64,000 bases of DNA, taken from assembly GCF_964355755.1 (NCBI RefSeq), contig NC_092676.1, positions 16,968,288 through 17,032,287 of the forward strand, read 5' to 3'. The notes beneath the pieces are model-generated. The model did not search any database. It was given only the letters and a program-made list of their open reading frames with translations, and was not told the DNA's origin. This DNA is from Antedon mediterranea. Taxonomy: Eukaryota; Echinodermata; Crinoidea; Comatulida; Antedonidae. How positions within the stretch are numbered: the first letter of the stretch is position 1; every line of letters starts with the position of its first letter. Below are positions 45,287-56,208 of this stretch, one piece after another. Made by a program: the position numbers and the translations under genes.

Positions 45287-47177
45287 TGTCGTGGTACGTG
45301 AGACCATGCCCGGATTAATTTGGAAGTTTTCTCCCCGGGTATCAAGCGTGCGAGGCTTGGCTCAAATGAATGCAATATCAAGACCAACAGAAAGACAACA
45401 AATTGTTGATTGCCGTTACCATACCATTTATTGTGTACAAATCAACGTCACTCAGAAAATAAAGAGAACGAAGAAAGGAAAACCCTGCAAATATACAAAC
45501 AAGCGTTACATAATTTCAATAACAGTCAGTTTATAACTTCACTTTACCACTGTATTACCACTGTACTTAAACAAACACACTGTGTACAAACTGGTTATCA
45601 TTAAGAACAATACAATCAATTAAACGTCATTACAAATGATTAATACCTGAATCAACTTGAATGATGTATTTACTAACTAAGAACGAAAGATCGTACAGCA
45701 ATCAACCATTTCTCTATAAATTGAAGTAAAGATTTGAGAACATTATTTGCTTTATTTAAGTTGTATGCATGCAATTTAGTATAATAAATTAACAGGCAAT
45801 GATCCGTCTATCATGTAATATAATTCTTTTTACTACTTACAAATGGTAACTTCAACAACGGCTTAATAATATATATATACAACACGGTAACAAAAATCAC
45901 GGGTGTCACGAAACCCAAGACCACGAAAGCTAAGACCCCTAAGACCTAAGATCACGAAAGCTAAGACCCAAGACCTAAGATTACAAATTCTAAAATATAC
46001 TACAGCTTAAAAACAATACTTGTTTATCCATACATAATTTTAAACACAGTAGGTTTCATTTATTACCATAAATATAATTAAATACTACCGCAAAACATAG
46101 ATAAACTCACATTATTTTCGCCCGTTGAGTAAATGTATAGTTTTTCTTTACAACAAACAAACTTGACGGGTTGTTTGTTGGTATATATTTACTCCATTGT
46201 GTTGGTTCAGAGAATGTTTTTCTTACGCACCTGCCTTTCTTGTATTTTGACTCCAAATTTGTTGACTAACTTTATCCTGAATACCACACTTTAAAATTAG
46301 GATTTATAAGTACTTTCAGAAGGAGAAACACATAAAAACAAATAAATAAATCCTTTAAATTGATGATTTTTAACAGACATGTTTCTTTGTATACTCATAG
46401 AGATAACTCCTCGAGCTCCCCCCATGCTCAATGTTTTTGTTTCTATGAAGCGCCAAAAGAGCAACATATAGTACAAGTATAAAAACAGAAAGAAAACGAA
46501 ACAAAAAAACTTATTATCATGATTTTTAAATTAAAATTTATTTGCCAGTATTTCTTTCTTCGTACTTGCATGATATACTATTATTATTACAATTGTAATT
46601 TTACATTGTTCCATCCACACTGTAGATGGACTCCACAGAGTTTTCAGCCCTCTATATAATTTTTGCTCTTTTGACGTTCCATAGAAACAAAAACATTGAA
46701 CAGAAGGATAGGCCTACTGTACTCTGTAGGCTAGTCATGCGAAATTCGCAAACAGTTTGTGTGCGAGAAAAACGTCTGTAAAATCATCAATTTAAAATTG
46801 TATTCGTTACTTTTTATGTGATTCTTTTTCATAAAAGTGCCAATTCTAAGGTGTGGTATTCAGAATAAATGTTGGGAGTTAAAATACAAGGCAGGTGCGA
46901 AAGATAAATATTTGTAATCTTAGGTCTTAGCTTTCGTGATCTTAGGTCTTAGGGGGTCTTAGCTTTCGTGGTCTTAGCTTTCGTGACACCCCAAAAATCA
47001 CATCTTCCTGTGTTTGCAACAAAAGCTTTTCTGACGCGCAGACAGAAAAACCAGGTAGTTAACCAAAACATCACCTATATGCAAATGCGCCAAACACAAT
47101 GCTCGCAAAACAACTAGCAGCAAGACACTTATATGCAAATACGCAGAACGCACACGAACAACAACTGATCCATGACA
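45287..47177 (-). repeat. LTR, 3' copy, interrupted by foldback
   Basis: Nearly identical to the other LTR (50077-51951) outside the inserts; I noted only a few substitutions (CTCCCCGGG versus CTTCCCGGG, GAGGCTTGG versus GAGGATTGG). A 1092-bp foldback plus a 9-bp duplication sits at 45901-47001. TATATAA-like and AATAAA words occur but promoter and poly-A sites are not assigned. Confidence 0.9.
45901..46992. mobile_element. Foldback DNA element with 9-bp duplication
   Basis: AAAAATCAC flanks both sides (45892-45900 and 46993-47001); the other LTR has the word once, which proves an insertion. Ends GGGTGTCACGAAA / GGGGTGTCACGAAA extend as inverted repeats of about 85 bp built from repeated CACGAAAGCTAAGACC. 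Further in, 46220-46470 and 46665-46910 pair as longer, diverged inverted arms (TGAATACCACAC, AAATTGATGATTTT, CAATGTTTTTGTTTCTATG). No ORF. A 9-bp duplication is typical of Mutator-like elements and some Merlin elements; the family is otherwise unassigned. Confidence 0.88.
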
Positions 47178-47190
47178 TGTTCCCCGCTTA
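47178..47190 (-). other. Polypurine tract of the LTR element
   Basis: On the minus strand TTAAGCGGGGAACA abuts the LTR start TGTCATGG, the expected place for plus-strand priming. A second copy of the motif (AAGCGGGGAAGG with the same GGGACAAAA upstream word) lies at about 47272-47310, so this region is duplicated in the element. Confidence 0.65.
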
Positions 47191-47389
47191 AAATCATTTT
47201 GTCCCCAAAAGGAGAACCTATAAAAGAGAAGAAACATAACAAATACAAAAAAATATAGATTCACTACACCTTCCCCGCTTGAGATCCTTTTGTCCCCAAA
47301 AGGAGAAACAAACGAAAATAGACAAGAGGAGAAGTTAACCAGCAAATGTAACAAGGCACATAACACCAGGTATTGTTCCAAAACAGATT

Positions 47390-48076
47390 TAGGTAAACGA
47401 AAAGGGTTACTATGAGTTCCTCGGGTACTACGAGTAGACCTTCTAAGAGGAACTATTGGCTCACTATCGCTCAATACTGGAGGCAGGTCACAACTAACAA
47501 TAACACCGGGTATATCATCATCCGATTCAGAACTAAAACCACTCTCAGACCCTTCACCATATATATCCAGTCCAGAGAAACCACACCATGTTGCAAAACA
47601 TCGTCCAAATCACAATCAAACTTTTCCACACGAAGATTCAAACCATTCAACATTATCCCAGGAGGTAAATCCAAAGCAATATCTGGTTCAGAGTTGATAC
47701 TTCTATCTGCTCCAACATCCGACGATTCCCTGTTCAAAGTAGTAAAAGAGTCACAGTTAGCATGAGAACCAACATTTACATTAGGTTTAATAGATTCATT
47801 TAAAGATTGGAAAGGAACAACTATATTTATGTGTTTTAATGAGACAAGAACGTTGGACTCGTCTTCATCGATTCTCAACATTCCTTCAGATCTACTTATT
47901 TCGGGCGCAGAAGGATGCTCATCTACCAGTTGTCTCAACTCATGTAGACCACTGAAACCATGCAACTGGCGTAAAATATTACATCCAATAAGAATCGGAT
48001 AATTTACTTGCTTATTCTTAACGGCGATGTCGGAGACAACCAGGAAACTACCCTTAATTAAGTTGCTGATCAGCAA
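47390..48076 (-). pseudogene. Protease end and pol-tail remnant
   Basis: In the frame next to gag-protease, KGSFLVVSDIAVKNKQVNYP then ILIGCNILRQL gives the second half of a retropepsin (the ILIGxxIL word). It directly continues the protease of the upstream frame after a one-base shift near 48060. Acidic, low-similarity sequence follows to 47471, then, in yet another frame, SEPIVPLRRSTRSTRG (about 47465-47415), a pattern usual at the C-terminus of Ty3-type pol after integrase. RT and integrase would normally lie between these pieces and are absent, so a deletion derivative is likely. Confidence 0.65.
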
Positions 48077-49487
48077 TCACAACGGGAATTTCAATGTACC
48101 CTTCTATGGGTACCTCAACCCCACAGACCCCAATAACATTCATGAACAACCCACCAACACTACCCAGTTCACCACATTCAGGCTTTAGTATGTTATGGTA
48201 TATGGATGATGGAATAATTGATGCCTCAGCTCCGGTGTCTAAAATACAACCAAGTTCAGCGGAACCAACGCTCATAGTAGTACAAGGACTTCTAGCAACT
48301 AATTTCTCGAATAACACGGTATTTTGAACATGTGAATTAGGTATAGCATTAGAAATATTTGTATCTGCACTTGCAACAGGGGCACGGACGTCGTGACATA
48401 TCTGTGTATCCTTACTCTGGATACCTGATGACGATTGCGGAACAACACTCTGTTGAGAAGGATTAATAGATGAGTTATAATTGACATTTTGGTTTCTACT
48501 ATACTTATTTGGACAAGCATACGCAAAATGACCTGGATTTTTACAAGTCCAACACAAACCAGGAGGGACACTACATTGGTTTCTACTATGACCTTCGTTA
48601 CCACAATTGAACCATCTACGAGAAATATTAGAACGAACATCTGAACGGAATTCAGGACGTTGAGATTGCAATAATGCACCGAATTTGTTATCAATGGTCT
48701 CATTGATTTGCTGCTTAAGAAAAGATTGCAATTCTTGTTTCATCTCAGTCAGACCGTAATCTACACACTCTACCCCGTGAATTTTTGGTTTAGTATTTAC
48801 TCGTTCCCCTTTAAACAATTCTACAACCTCCTCCCTCATTCCAAGAAAGGTCTTCCCTCTGAACGCCAACTCAATTCGCTTTAATTCTCTTTTAACCCCA
48901 TGGTCTCTGACCCCTTCTACTAATCTCTGCTTCAAAGTAGTATCCTGGAGGTGTTTTAAGGCTGCCTGCTCACTCCTATCTGATGCCTCAACCAACTGTG
49001 TGTATAGTTTGAGTAACTCTAGACTATAATCAGCTATTGATTCTCCCTCTAACTGACGCCTAGAATAAAAAAAACTATATCCTGAAACAGTTTCTTCTGG
49101 ACCAAACATAAATTGTAATATACCAATAGCACGCTTAGCATCTTTACCGTTACCGGACACCATCATCTGACACCGGACTTCATCCTTTGCCTTGCCACCA
49201 AGATGACTTATCAAAGTATCATATTTTTTCCAATATGTTAAAGAATAATGGTCACAATAAGCTTCGAAATCAATAAGCCTTAAAGAACTCTGCCCAGGAA
49301 GTTTAGGTGTACCAAAAAACTTGGATAATTTAACAGGTGGAGGAGATTTTTGAGTGGACAAACCCTTGAAAGCATTGGTAAGAGCGGATATCATTTCACT
49401 AACATCAGTTGTCTTCGCAGCACTACCACCCCCTTGCGCAGTCTGTTTTTTAGGCGGGGCCGCGCTTTGACCACCACCAGTCGCCAT
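48054..49487 (-). CDS. Gag polyprotein with start of aspartic protease
   Basis: 477 residues. Residues 1-50 are Gly/Ala/Lys-rich; 51-235 form a capsid-like helical region (FEAYCDHYSL, GESIADYSLELLKLY, LKQRLVEGVRD). The nucleocapsid has two knuckles: the first, WFNCGNEGHSRNQC, lacks its first Cys (Trp292), the second, CWTCKNPGHFAYAC (312-325), is complete. At 411-427 ELGCILDTGAEASIIP is the retropepsin active site (Asp417). The frame stops at 48054 before the protease is finished. The protein would package element RNA. The flanking LTRs show it is retroelement gag, not a domesticated host gene. Confidence 0.88.
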   Translation of the reverse strand: MATGGGQSAAPPKKQTAQGGGSAAKTTDVSEMISALTNAFKGLSTQKSPPPVKLSKFFGTPKLPGQSSLRLIDFEAYCDHYSLTYWKKYDTLISHLGGKAKDEVRCQMMVSGNGKDAKRAIGILQFMFGPEETVSGYSFFYSRRQLEGESIADYSLELLKLYTQLVEASDRSEQAALKHLQDTTLKQRLVEGVRDHGVKRELKRIELAFRGKTFLGMREEVVELFKGERVNTKPKIHGVECVDYGLTEMKQELQSFLKQQINETIDNKFGALLQSQRPEFRSDVRSNISRRWFNCGNEGHSRNQCSVPPGLCWTCKNPGHFAYACPNKYSRNQNVNYNSSINPSQQSVVPQSSSGIQSKDTQICHDVRAPVASADTNISNAIPNSHVQNTVLFEKLVARSPCTTMSVGSAELGCILDTGAEASIIPSSIYHNILKPECGELGSVGGLFMNVIGVCGVEVPIEGYIEIPVVIADQQLN

Positions 49488-50057
49488 AACGAGAAAATGT
49501 GACTTTCACTAATGAATTATTTACGAAGGTAGCATATAATATATTGGATATCAATATTTCTCTATGGATTTTAAACAGCATATAACAATCTCACTAACGT
49601 TCTGTAATTATAATTACAATAGTAAAGTAGCATATATCAACATTTAATTATCGCAATGTGGTTTAAACAGACTATCGTTTAACAATATTATTACACGTTA
49701 TTTATAACACAAGTTCACCATAACATCACTAGGCAAATCCTCTAAATAATCGGCTACTGCATTCAAAGTACAATACCACTTACGTTATATCAATGTAAAT
49801 TATTATTATAAATCAATAATTGCGTAAATACAATACATCAATCTACAGTGATCAATAAATCCAATACAGTATATAGAAATCTATATAATTAACATAAAGA
49901 AAATACATCAATTAATGATAGTTCAATATGTATACATCTTATCTGTATCTCGGATTCACCGACAGTTGATCCAGGGCTTTCCAATCACTGGTCACTCCAA
50001 AGAATATACTCGCTAATCACCATCATCTGCCGCTAAACGTCATTCTTGAATTGCGAT

Positions 50058-50075
50058 CCTGTCCGTGACGCCAAT
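50058..50075 (-). other. Primer-binding-like site
   Basis: One or two bases inside the 5' LTR of the minus-strand element, the sequence reads TTGGCGTCACGGACAGGA. TGGCG...GACAGG is the look of a tRNA primer-binding site of Gypsy-type elements; I cannot name the tRNA. Confidence 0.6.
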
Positions 50076-50076
50076 T

Positions 50077-51951
50077 TGTCGTGGTACGTGAGACCATGCC
50101 CGGATTAATTTGGAAGTTTTCTTCCCGGGTATCAAGCGTGCGAGGATTGGCTCAAATGAATGCAATATCAAGACCAACAGAAAGACAACAAATTGTTGAT
50201 TGCCGTTACCATACCATTTATTGTGTACAAATCCAGGCCCGTAGCCAGGGGGGGTTTTTATGGTTCGGGCGAACCCCCTTTACAGCGAACCCCCTTAACC
50301 GACTTCGAACCCCCATCCCCGACATGCCCAATACCTCACTCTCATCTCCGAAAATCGTCCAAATACGTGCCCCACAGTACAAAAAGTTGTTCGTAAATTA
50401 AAAAATTCGTAAACTCGTTCGGAATAACTCATACAGTACCTTCTTCCCTGTATGAGCGTACTTCGAGCGATATAGTCTGTAAATTTCTAAGAGTTGCAAA
50501 TGAATTGCCGATTTTAACCTGAAAAATAAATGTTTGGACCCTGCATTCAACATGATATTGACGCGTCTCACAGCGAGCTGGGGGACGAACGATTCGTACA
50601 AAGGAAAGGACACCGTCAGACAACTGCGTACCAATTGTTTAGATCACTGGCAGTCAGGCAGCATGCATAAAGTATATAGCCTTCCGACATACATCAGTAT
50701 TTATGTGTGGCTATGAAGTATAATGTATCATAGAGGATTATAGTGAATATTAATATTTTACACTATAATATCTATGGTATCATGTACTGTAGTTCACATT
50801 ATGGCATCCGATTATTTTTTTCTAGACCACCAGCCGATACGTACTCAAATGTATCAATATCACCTATTTACATTGGCATATTTAATTTCCTCAACAAATT
50901 GCTGTAAATAAATATTATAGATAGAGCTATAATAAGAATTGCATTTGCCTTCACCCAGTGTGCTTTTTTCGGGGCTTCTCCTAGACGTACGTTCGCATTG
51001 AACTTGAACGCAAAACAAAATATCGAGTAAATGATCAAACAATCGGCGGTTCCGCGCAGAGCACGCGCATCTAACATACGGCAACAAATGTTATCGTTTA
51101 AATAGTCCACGAGTCCAAGTACGATCGTTTTGCTCACTGGTAGAATGCTGCATGAGAGTGTCTTTTCCGGCCATCTAGGGGTGTCATTTAACAAAATTTG
51201 CTTCGCCTCAGGCCCCACCCCAGGGTGGGGGGGGGGGGGGTAGGTATGGGGGTGGGGTGACCCAAATACTTAGTGTGCGAACCCCACCTTGACAGATCCT
51301 GGCTACGGCCCTGAAATCAACGTCACTCAGAAAATAAAGAGAACGAAGAAAGGAAAACCCTGCAAATATACAAACAAGCGTTACATAATTTCAATAACAG
51401 TCAGTTTATAACTTCACTTTACCACTGTATTACCACTGTACTTAAACAAACACACTGTGTACAAACTGGTTATCATTAAGAACAATACAATCAATTAAAC
51501 GTCATTACAAATGATTAATACCTGAATCAACTTGAATGATGTATTTACTAACTAAGAACGAAAGATCGTACAGCAATCAACCATTTCTCTATAAATTGAA
51601 GTAAAGATTTGAGAACATTATTTGCTTTATTTAAGTTGTATGCATGCAATTTAGTATAATAAATTAACAGGCAATGATCCGTCTATCATGTAATACAATT
51701 CTTTTTACTACTTACAAATGGTAACTTCAACAACGGCTTAATAATATATATATACAACACGGTAACAAAAATCACATCTTCCTGTGTTTGCAACAAAAGC
51801 TTTTCTGACGCGCAGACAGAAAAACCAGGTAGTTAACCAAAACATCACCTATATGCAAATGCGCCAAACACAATGCTCGCAAAACAACTAGCAGCAAGAC
51901 ACTTATATGCAAATACGCAGAACGCACACGAACAACAACTGATCCATGACA
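50077..51951 (-). repeat. LTR, 5' copy, interrupted by hAT-like element
   Basis: 790 bp after removal of a 1080-bp insertion and its 5-bp duplication (50234-51318). Same ends as the other LTR. Confidence 0.9.
50234..51313. mobile_element. hAT-like element, CAGGCCCGTAGCC family, inside LTR
   Basis: Left end CAGGCCCGTAGCCAGG, right end CCTGGCTACGGCCCTG. AAATC on both sides (50229-50233, 51314-51318) while the other LTR has it once, so both boundaries and the 5-bp duplication are certain. A longer relative of the 408-bp copy at 11532, sharing the CTAACATACGGCAACAAATG and TACGATCGTTTTGCTCA regions. Contains a G run at 51229-51240. No transposase frame. Confidence 0.9.
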
Positions 51952-52298
51952 ATATCACGCGTCTCGACCCAACGTTGAACGATTCGTACAAATTAGGGAT
52001 ACCGCCAGACAAGTGCGTACCTAGCTAATGTTTAGTAGTAAGTTAGATCGCTCAGTCGCTGGCAATAATGAATGCATAAAGGTGCATATTAGCCCTCTGA
52101 CGTACTCTCACGGTCAATGGAACGTCGTGGTTTTCTAGGCGCTGAAGCTATATGAAGTGAACGCGAACGTTTTTTACTGTATATTATATTCCCCAACAAA
52201 AAGTACCCGTGTTCCCCGACGGGGGGGCTAGGCTCCCCGACGAGGGGGCTAGAGCCCCCGTAGCCCCCCCCCCCCCCCCCCCGCTGGCGCCACCACTG

Positions 52299-52554
52299 GC
52301 AGCAGACCGTATTAAGCCTCCTGCTTATGATTCAATAGAAAATGAATGGATCCATGTTGTGTTGGTGTTCACAAAAAATTATTACTTTGACATTTATATT
52401 AATGGAACTTGGAAGTCGCAATTCCCCTGCAGAACGCAATGCTCCTGGTTGTTCAGACAATATTGTTCTTGGAAATTTGTTTGGACTCATAGATGAAGTA
52501 ATTATTTTAAGCACAGCACTGTCATCTGAAGAAGTGTTCAATTGGAATGAATAA
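52299..52554 (+). pseudogene. Secreted LamG-domain protein, copy A, 3' part
   Basis: Continues copy A after the transposon nest: AADRIKPPAYDSIENEWIHV, VLVFTKNYYFDIYINGTW, FPCRTQC, then a one-base shift near 52445 and IDEVIILSTALSSEEVF to TAA at 52554. Aligns to residues about 178-254 of copy B. With the insertion and two frameshifts, copy A cannot make the full protein. Confidence 0.88.
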
Positions 52555-52579
52555 TAGTTCAGAATACTAGTGTGTACGA

Positions 52580-52926
52580 GATATCACACACACGATATTA
52601 ACTCGTTGAAGACATTGAGAATGAGAGACGATTGAAGAGGAGATACTTACTATAGGAAAATCAAGGGATGTCATTATTTCGGTATAGAATATACTTTGAT
52701 GGTCGACAGGAATGCAGAAGTCCAGAAAAAAAATAAATAAACTCAACAGTTCTTTTCAGAACTACATACAAAGTATATTGAAAGAAACGTCGAGAAAACC
52801 TTTAAACATTATATTCTTTATTTTGTTCTGAATAAATTAAATCGAGTATATTCTATACCGAAATAATGACATCCTTTGATTTTCCTATAGTAAGTATCTC
52901 CTCTTAATATCGTGTGTGTGATATAA
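52580..52926. repeat. Inverted repeat in the 3' flank of LamG copy A
   Basis: ATATCACACACACGATATTAA (split here as ATATCACACACACG and ATATTAA) plus GAGGAGATACTTACTATAGG ... GAATATACT at 52580-52696 recur inverted at 52845-52926, nearly perfectly. The inverted copy lacks the 32 bases between the two parts. Copy B has only the left arm, so the right arm was added to copy A later. Confidence 0.85.
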
Positions 52927-54333
52927 ATAGTATTTTTGGTATTGCAGAGCCAAATAGAATGTTGCCAAGTATAGTATGGGTTTGTTTATTTGTTAACACG
53001 ATAGCGCCTACATTTTCAAGATATTCTGAATATGTTGGTGTGAATATACTTACAAAACATGCCTTTATAAATTCAAGAAAATTAGTATTCTTTTAACATT
53101 GGCCGAAATAACATGCGCCCCGTAATTAACATTAGGCCTACAGCGACCCCATTCTTATATTCAACAATGTGACGTACATTGGTTGATTGATCACTTTATT
53201 TCAGAATAAAAATTCTATATACAAGAAATAATACAAAACGGAATATCACATCCGCTCATCACATCGCTTCGCTCGCTCCCCCTCTAGGAAGTGTAGACGA
53301 TGGTTCTCGGAATGATAATATGACTCGGGTAAAAAGTTTTAGGAAATTCTGGCCTGGACGATTTCGATCGGTTACCATTATTTAAATGCTTTTGATATTC
53401 GTAAAACTAAACCTACTCACTAACCTGTTTCACAGTGTCTTAGATGATTAATAGCGTTTTACGTATAGTGTGAGGGGGGGGGGGGTTGGGGGGAGTGGCG
53501 ATAATTATTTTAATTGATGTTTTATTAGGGAGGTGTTCCGGGCGTTTATTCAAATAAATACCATCCTAATTTGTATAATTAATACATTATTCCGCGACAC
53601 AGTGAGCCGTTTTGGCTTAAGAAGGAAGACGTTTTAGACGGCTTGCAACATGGGCAGAAGTATCCCAGGGTCCTGACCGGACTCAGATAGCGTATAGTAT
53701 ATATACATAAAGTCCTGGCATCTTACTCAACAACTCGGCTATCGGGGTTTCATTCGATTTCAAACAAAAGCTCTTATCATCAATTCGATGTAATTTTATA
53801 TAATTATTTCCCACAATTTACTCCTATGTTTTATGAATATATTTAATTTGATCTTTATGTACTACACGCTCGGTCCGAAAATAAACAAAAAACCAAACGG
53901 CCAAGGTTACAACTCCCTGGTTGAAACCAACCATGCAGGGAACTTGCTAGGTGATCGACCGTGAACCCGGAAATTACTTACCACGCGTAGAGTTAAAATT
54001 TACCGATTGAAATCAGAAAATTCTTATAAAACCCTTTATAATATCTTCCTAAGATAGAAATATGGAACAATAGCGTCGATGTGAAAACTAATGTTATCAA
54101 ATCTACGTTTCGCGGTACATCTGAGATAGATAAGGTAGGTATCCAAGGCGGAGATTTGTACCGAAGTTTTTGCATTGTGCTCGCCTATGTCAGAATTAAC
54201 CATAATTTATATATAGATAGTTTGTTTGGAAAATATGAACTTATACAGTGGTTGTATACCAGGTAATTGTTAGTGGACCTACTATAAAAACAAACTATGT
54301 ATCGAAATACTCCAACTAAATAAACGACAATTG
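52927..54333. other. Spacer between LamG copy A and the LINE
   Basis: 53167-53290 looks like a minus-strand LINE 3' tail (TTCTGAAATAAAGTGATCAA on minus) preceded by GAGCGAGCGAAGCGATG. 53470-53494 is a G run. 53525-53567 is a piece of the CCGTATTTATTCGAATAAA MITE. No gene recognised. Confidence 0.4.
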
Positions 54334-55019
54334 TTCATTTTTTTTTTTTTTTTGTCTTGTGTGGGGTCTTCCCACTTTTATTATAATTCTCAGATTTATA
54401 TGTATATATATTATATATAAAATAAAGGTACATTGTAGCAATTAATTATTTGTATGAATATTTCTATTTCTGTTGTATATTACTAAGATTGTTACAAGTT
54501 AACAAGTAGTTAAAAAGTAGGCATATTTACATAAAAAGATGATTAATTTCAATATAATAACCATGCTTTCATTTACAATTTTAAAAAGATGTTAATTAAA
54601 ATATAAAGATAAAAGATGGTAATAAAAGTCTATGAACTGTCATTAAAAACGTACTTATAAAATCTTGTTCATGTTCTGGTAGAGAGGCTATAAACTCAGA
54701 GGAGGAATATAAAATATCCTCCCTTTTCACCAAGACAAAAAGGATGAGATGAAAAAAGAGGAATGCAAAAGTTTGAAAACTAGATAAGGATGATAGAGTG
54801 GAATGAAATATTTAAATGAAAACCGTAAGGTTAGAGTCCATACACCGTGCAAGTCCAAGATGCCATTTTGGCTCTGTGTGTATGTGAGACGCTTCATACC
54901 CGATGACATCTTATTATAATACTACTTCTACTTCTGTATACAATTTGTAATTGGGAAATAAACAAAACATATTGCATTTTAGAAAACATGAAAAAAAAAA
55001 CACTTCATACAGACTATAT

Positions 55020-56183
55020 TCATGCTATCAATTGTAACAGAGTTTCCTTTTTTGCACCCCATTTACGTTGTGCCTTAATGAAGTTACACATATGTTCATT
55101 TTCTATTAGATTTTTAACTTCAGCAGTGAAAAGAATCCAGATCTTTTTTTTATCATCTTTATCTTTTCTTCCACCATTGGATATTATGTGTACCTTGTAT
55201 ATACAGAATAAAAACATAGAAATCAATTCATTTACAATATTGTTTTTTGTTCCTGTAACAATTTTAAACCATGTAATATTATCTTCAGCTGGAAAGCAAT
55301 TAGCCAGCACACCTTTAAATTTGTGCCATGTCCATTGAATGGCATTGCATTCAAACAGCATGTGCTGTTCACTTTCTATCTGATTTATACAATTGTCACA
55401 TAAATTATTTTCTGCCAAATTCCATAATTTTAATCTTTTTTTACACGGTAATATTCGATGTAAGAGTTTAAAGTTGAATTGAGCAACTTTAACTATATGT
55501 TTCATCTTGTATACCTTATAATACCATACTTTATTCCAATCTATTTCTACGTTATTTAGCTCACATTCCCATTTTCTTTGTGAACCTGGTTCAGTGGAAC
55601 GTTTGTTTATAAAATATTTATAGTAGATAGATCCTTTAATGTTCTTATGCAACAATGAGTCATTATTACCTACATCTTGATTATTTGTATTGTCTTTTCT
55701 AATAATTTCTTTCCACCCATTTGGTATGGCATTCATAAGCTGTAAATATTCGATTAAACCATTATGTTTTTTATACAAATTTGAGATTATTTCACCTGCG
55801 GTACATACTCTATCATTTATAAATATGTCACCAATTACTTTATAATCAGAATATAACCATGATTTGAAGTACAATGATTTATTGTTAGATAGTATAAACT
55901 TATTTTCCCATAGTTGTTGATTTTTTATTTCTATTAAAGTTGTTGGTTCTGAATACACAATATTATTAAATTTTACAACAGCATTAATCATGTTCTTGTA
56001 GAATGTAGGCATATCTCTCAAGTTAGCATGATCATGTACATTAAGTTTAGTACTTTTTATTGTATATTCAATTGGGTGAAGGAAATATTTTGGTATGCAT
56101 TTCCATTTACCTGGATCTGGACTTAACAGTCGCTTGACCCAATTCAGTTTAAGTGATTCAACCACAGAGCTAATATCTGGCAT
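55020..56183 (-). pseudogene. LINE ORF2, C-terminal part after frameshift
   Basis: 387-codon frame continuing ORF2. The conserved join FLWGTRREKIKRITLIKNIK, then EGGLNMPDI, runs through the overlap near 56183-56260 but is out of frame with the upstream part. It contains the C-terminal region of L1/Tx1-type proteins, with LCDNCINQIESEQHMLFEC (a CxxC...H...C knuckle). It would be part of the endonuclease-RT protein if the frames were continuous. Confidence 0.85.
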
Positions 56184-56208
56184 GTTTAAACCACCTTCCT
56201 TAATATTT

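Larger units (their letters stand above)
45287..51951 (-). mobile_element. LTR retrotransposon with gag-protease only
   Basis: Two 790-bp LTRs (after subtracting inserts) start TGTCGTGG and end CATGACA on the plus strand, i.e. TG...CA. They are flanked by ATAT (45283-45286 and 51952-51955), and the unfilled site is visible in the duplicate block (GAACATTATATCACGCG). The 2.9-kb interior on the minus strand carries a primer-binding-like site, a gag-protease frame, a short pol-like tail and a polypurine tract. There is no RT, RNase H or integrase. A 4-bp duplication and this gag fit the Gypsy/Ty3 type; this is inferred. Confidence 0.88.
43992..52298 (+). mobile_element. hAT-like element split by an LTR retrotransposon
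   Basis: Left end CAGGGGTGGCGCCA (43992-44005) and right end TGGCGCCACCACTG (52285-52298) are inverted repeats with one mismatch. GCAGCAG flanks both sides (43980-43986 and 52299-52305), probably the target duplication, though five bases (TTAAA) lie between the left copy and the end. After removing the LTR element (45287-51951 plus one ATAT) the element is about 1.64 kb, non-coding, and contains a block of about 333 bp present twice (from 44884 and from 45217). The second block is where the LTR element landed. A single-block relative sits at 2231-3446. Confidence 0.82.

Noticed and set aside
48054-49487. Gag frame as a domesticated, Arc-like host gene
   Set aside because: It lies between LTRs with a target duplication, primer site and polypurine tract, so it belongs to the retroelement.
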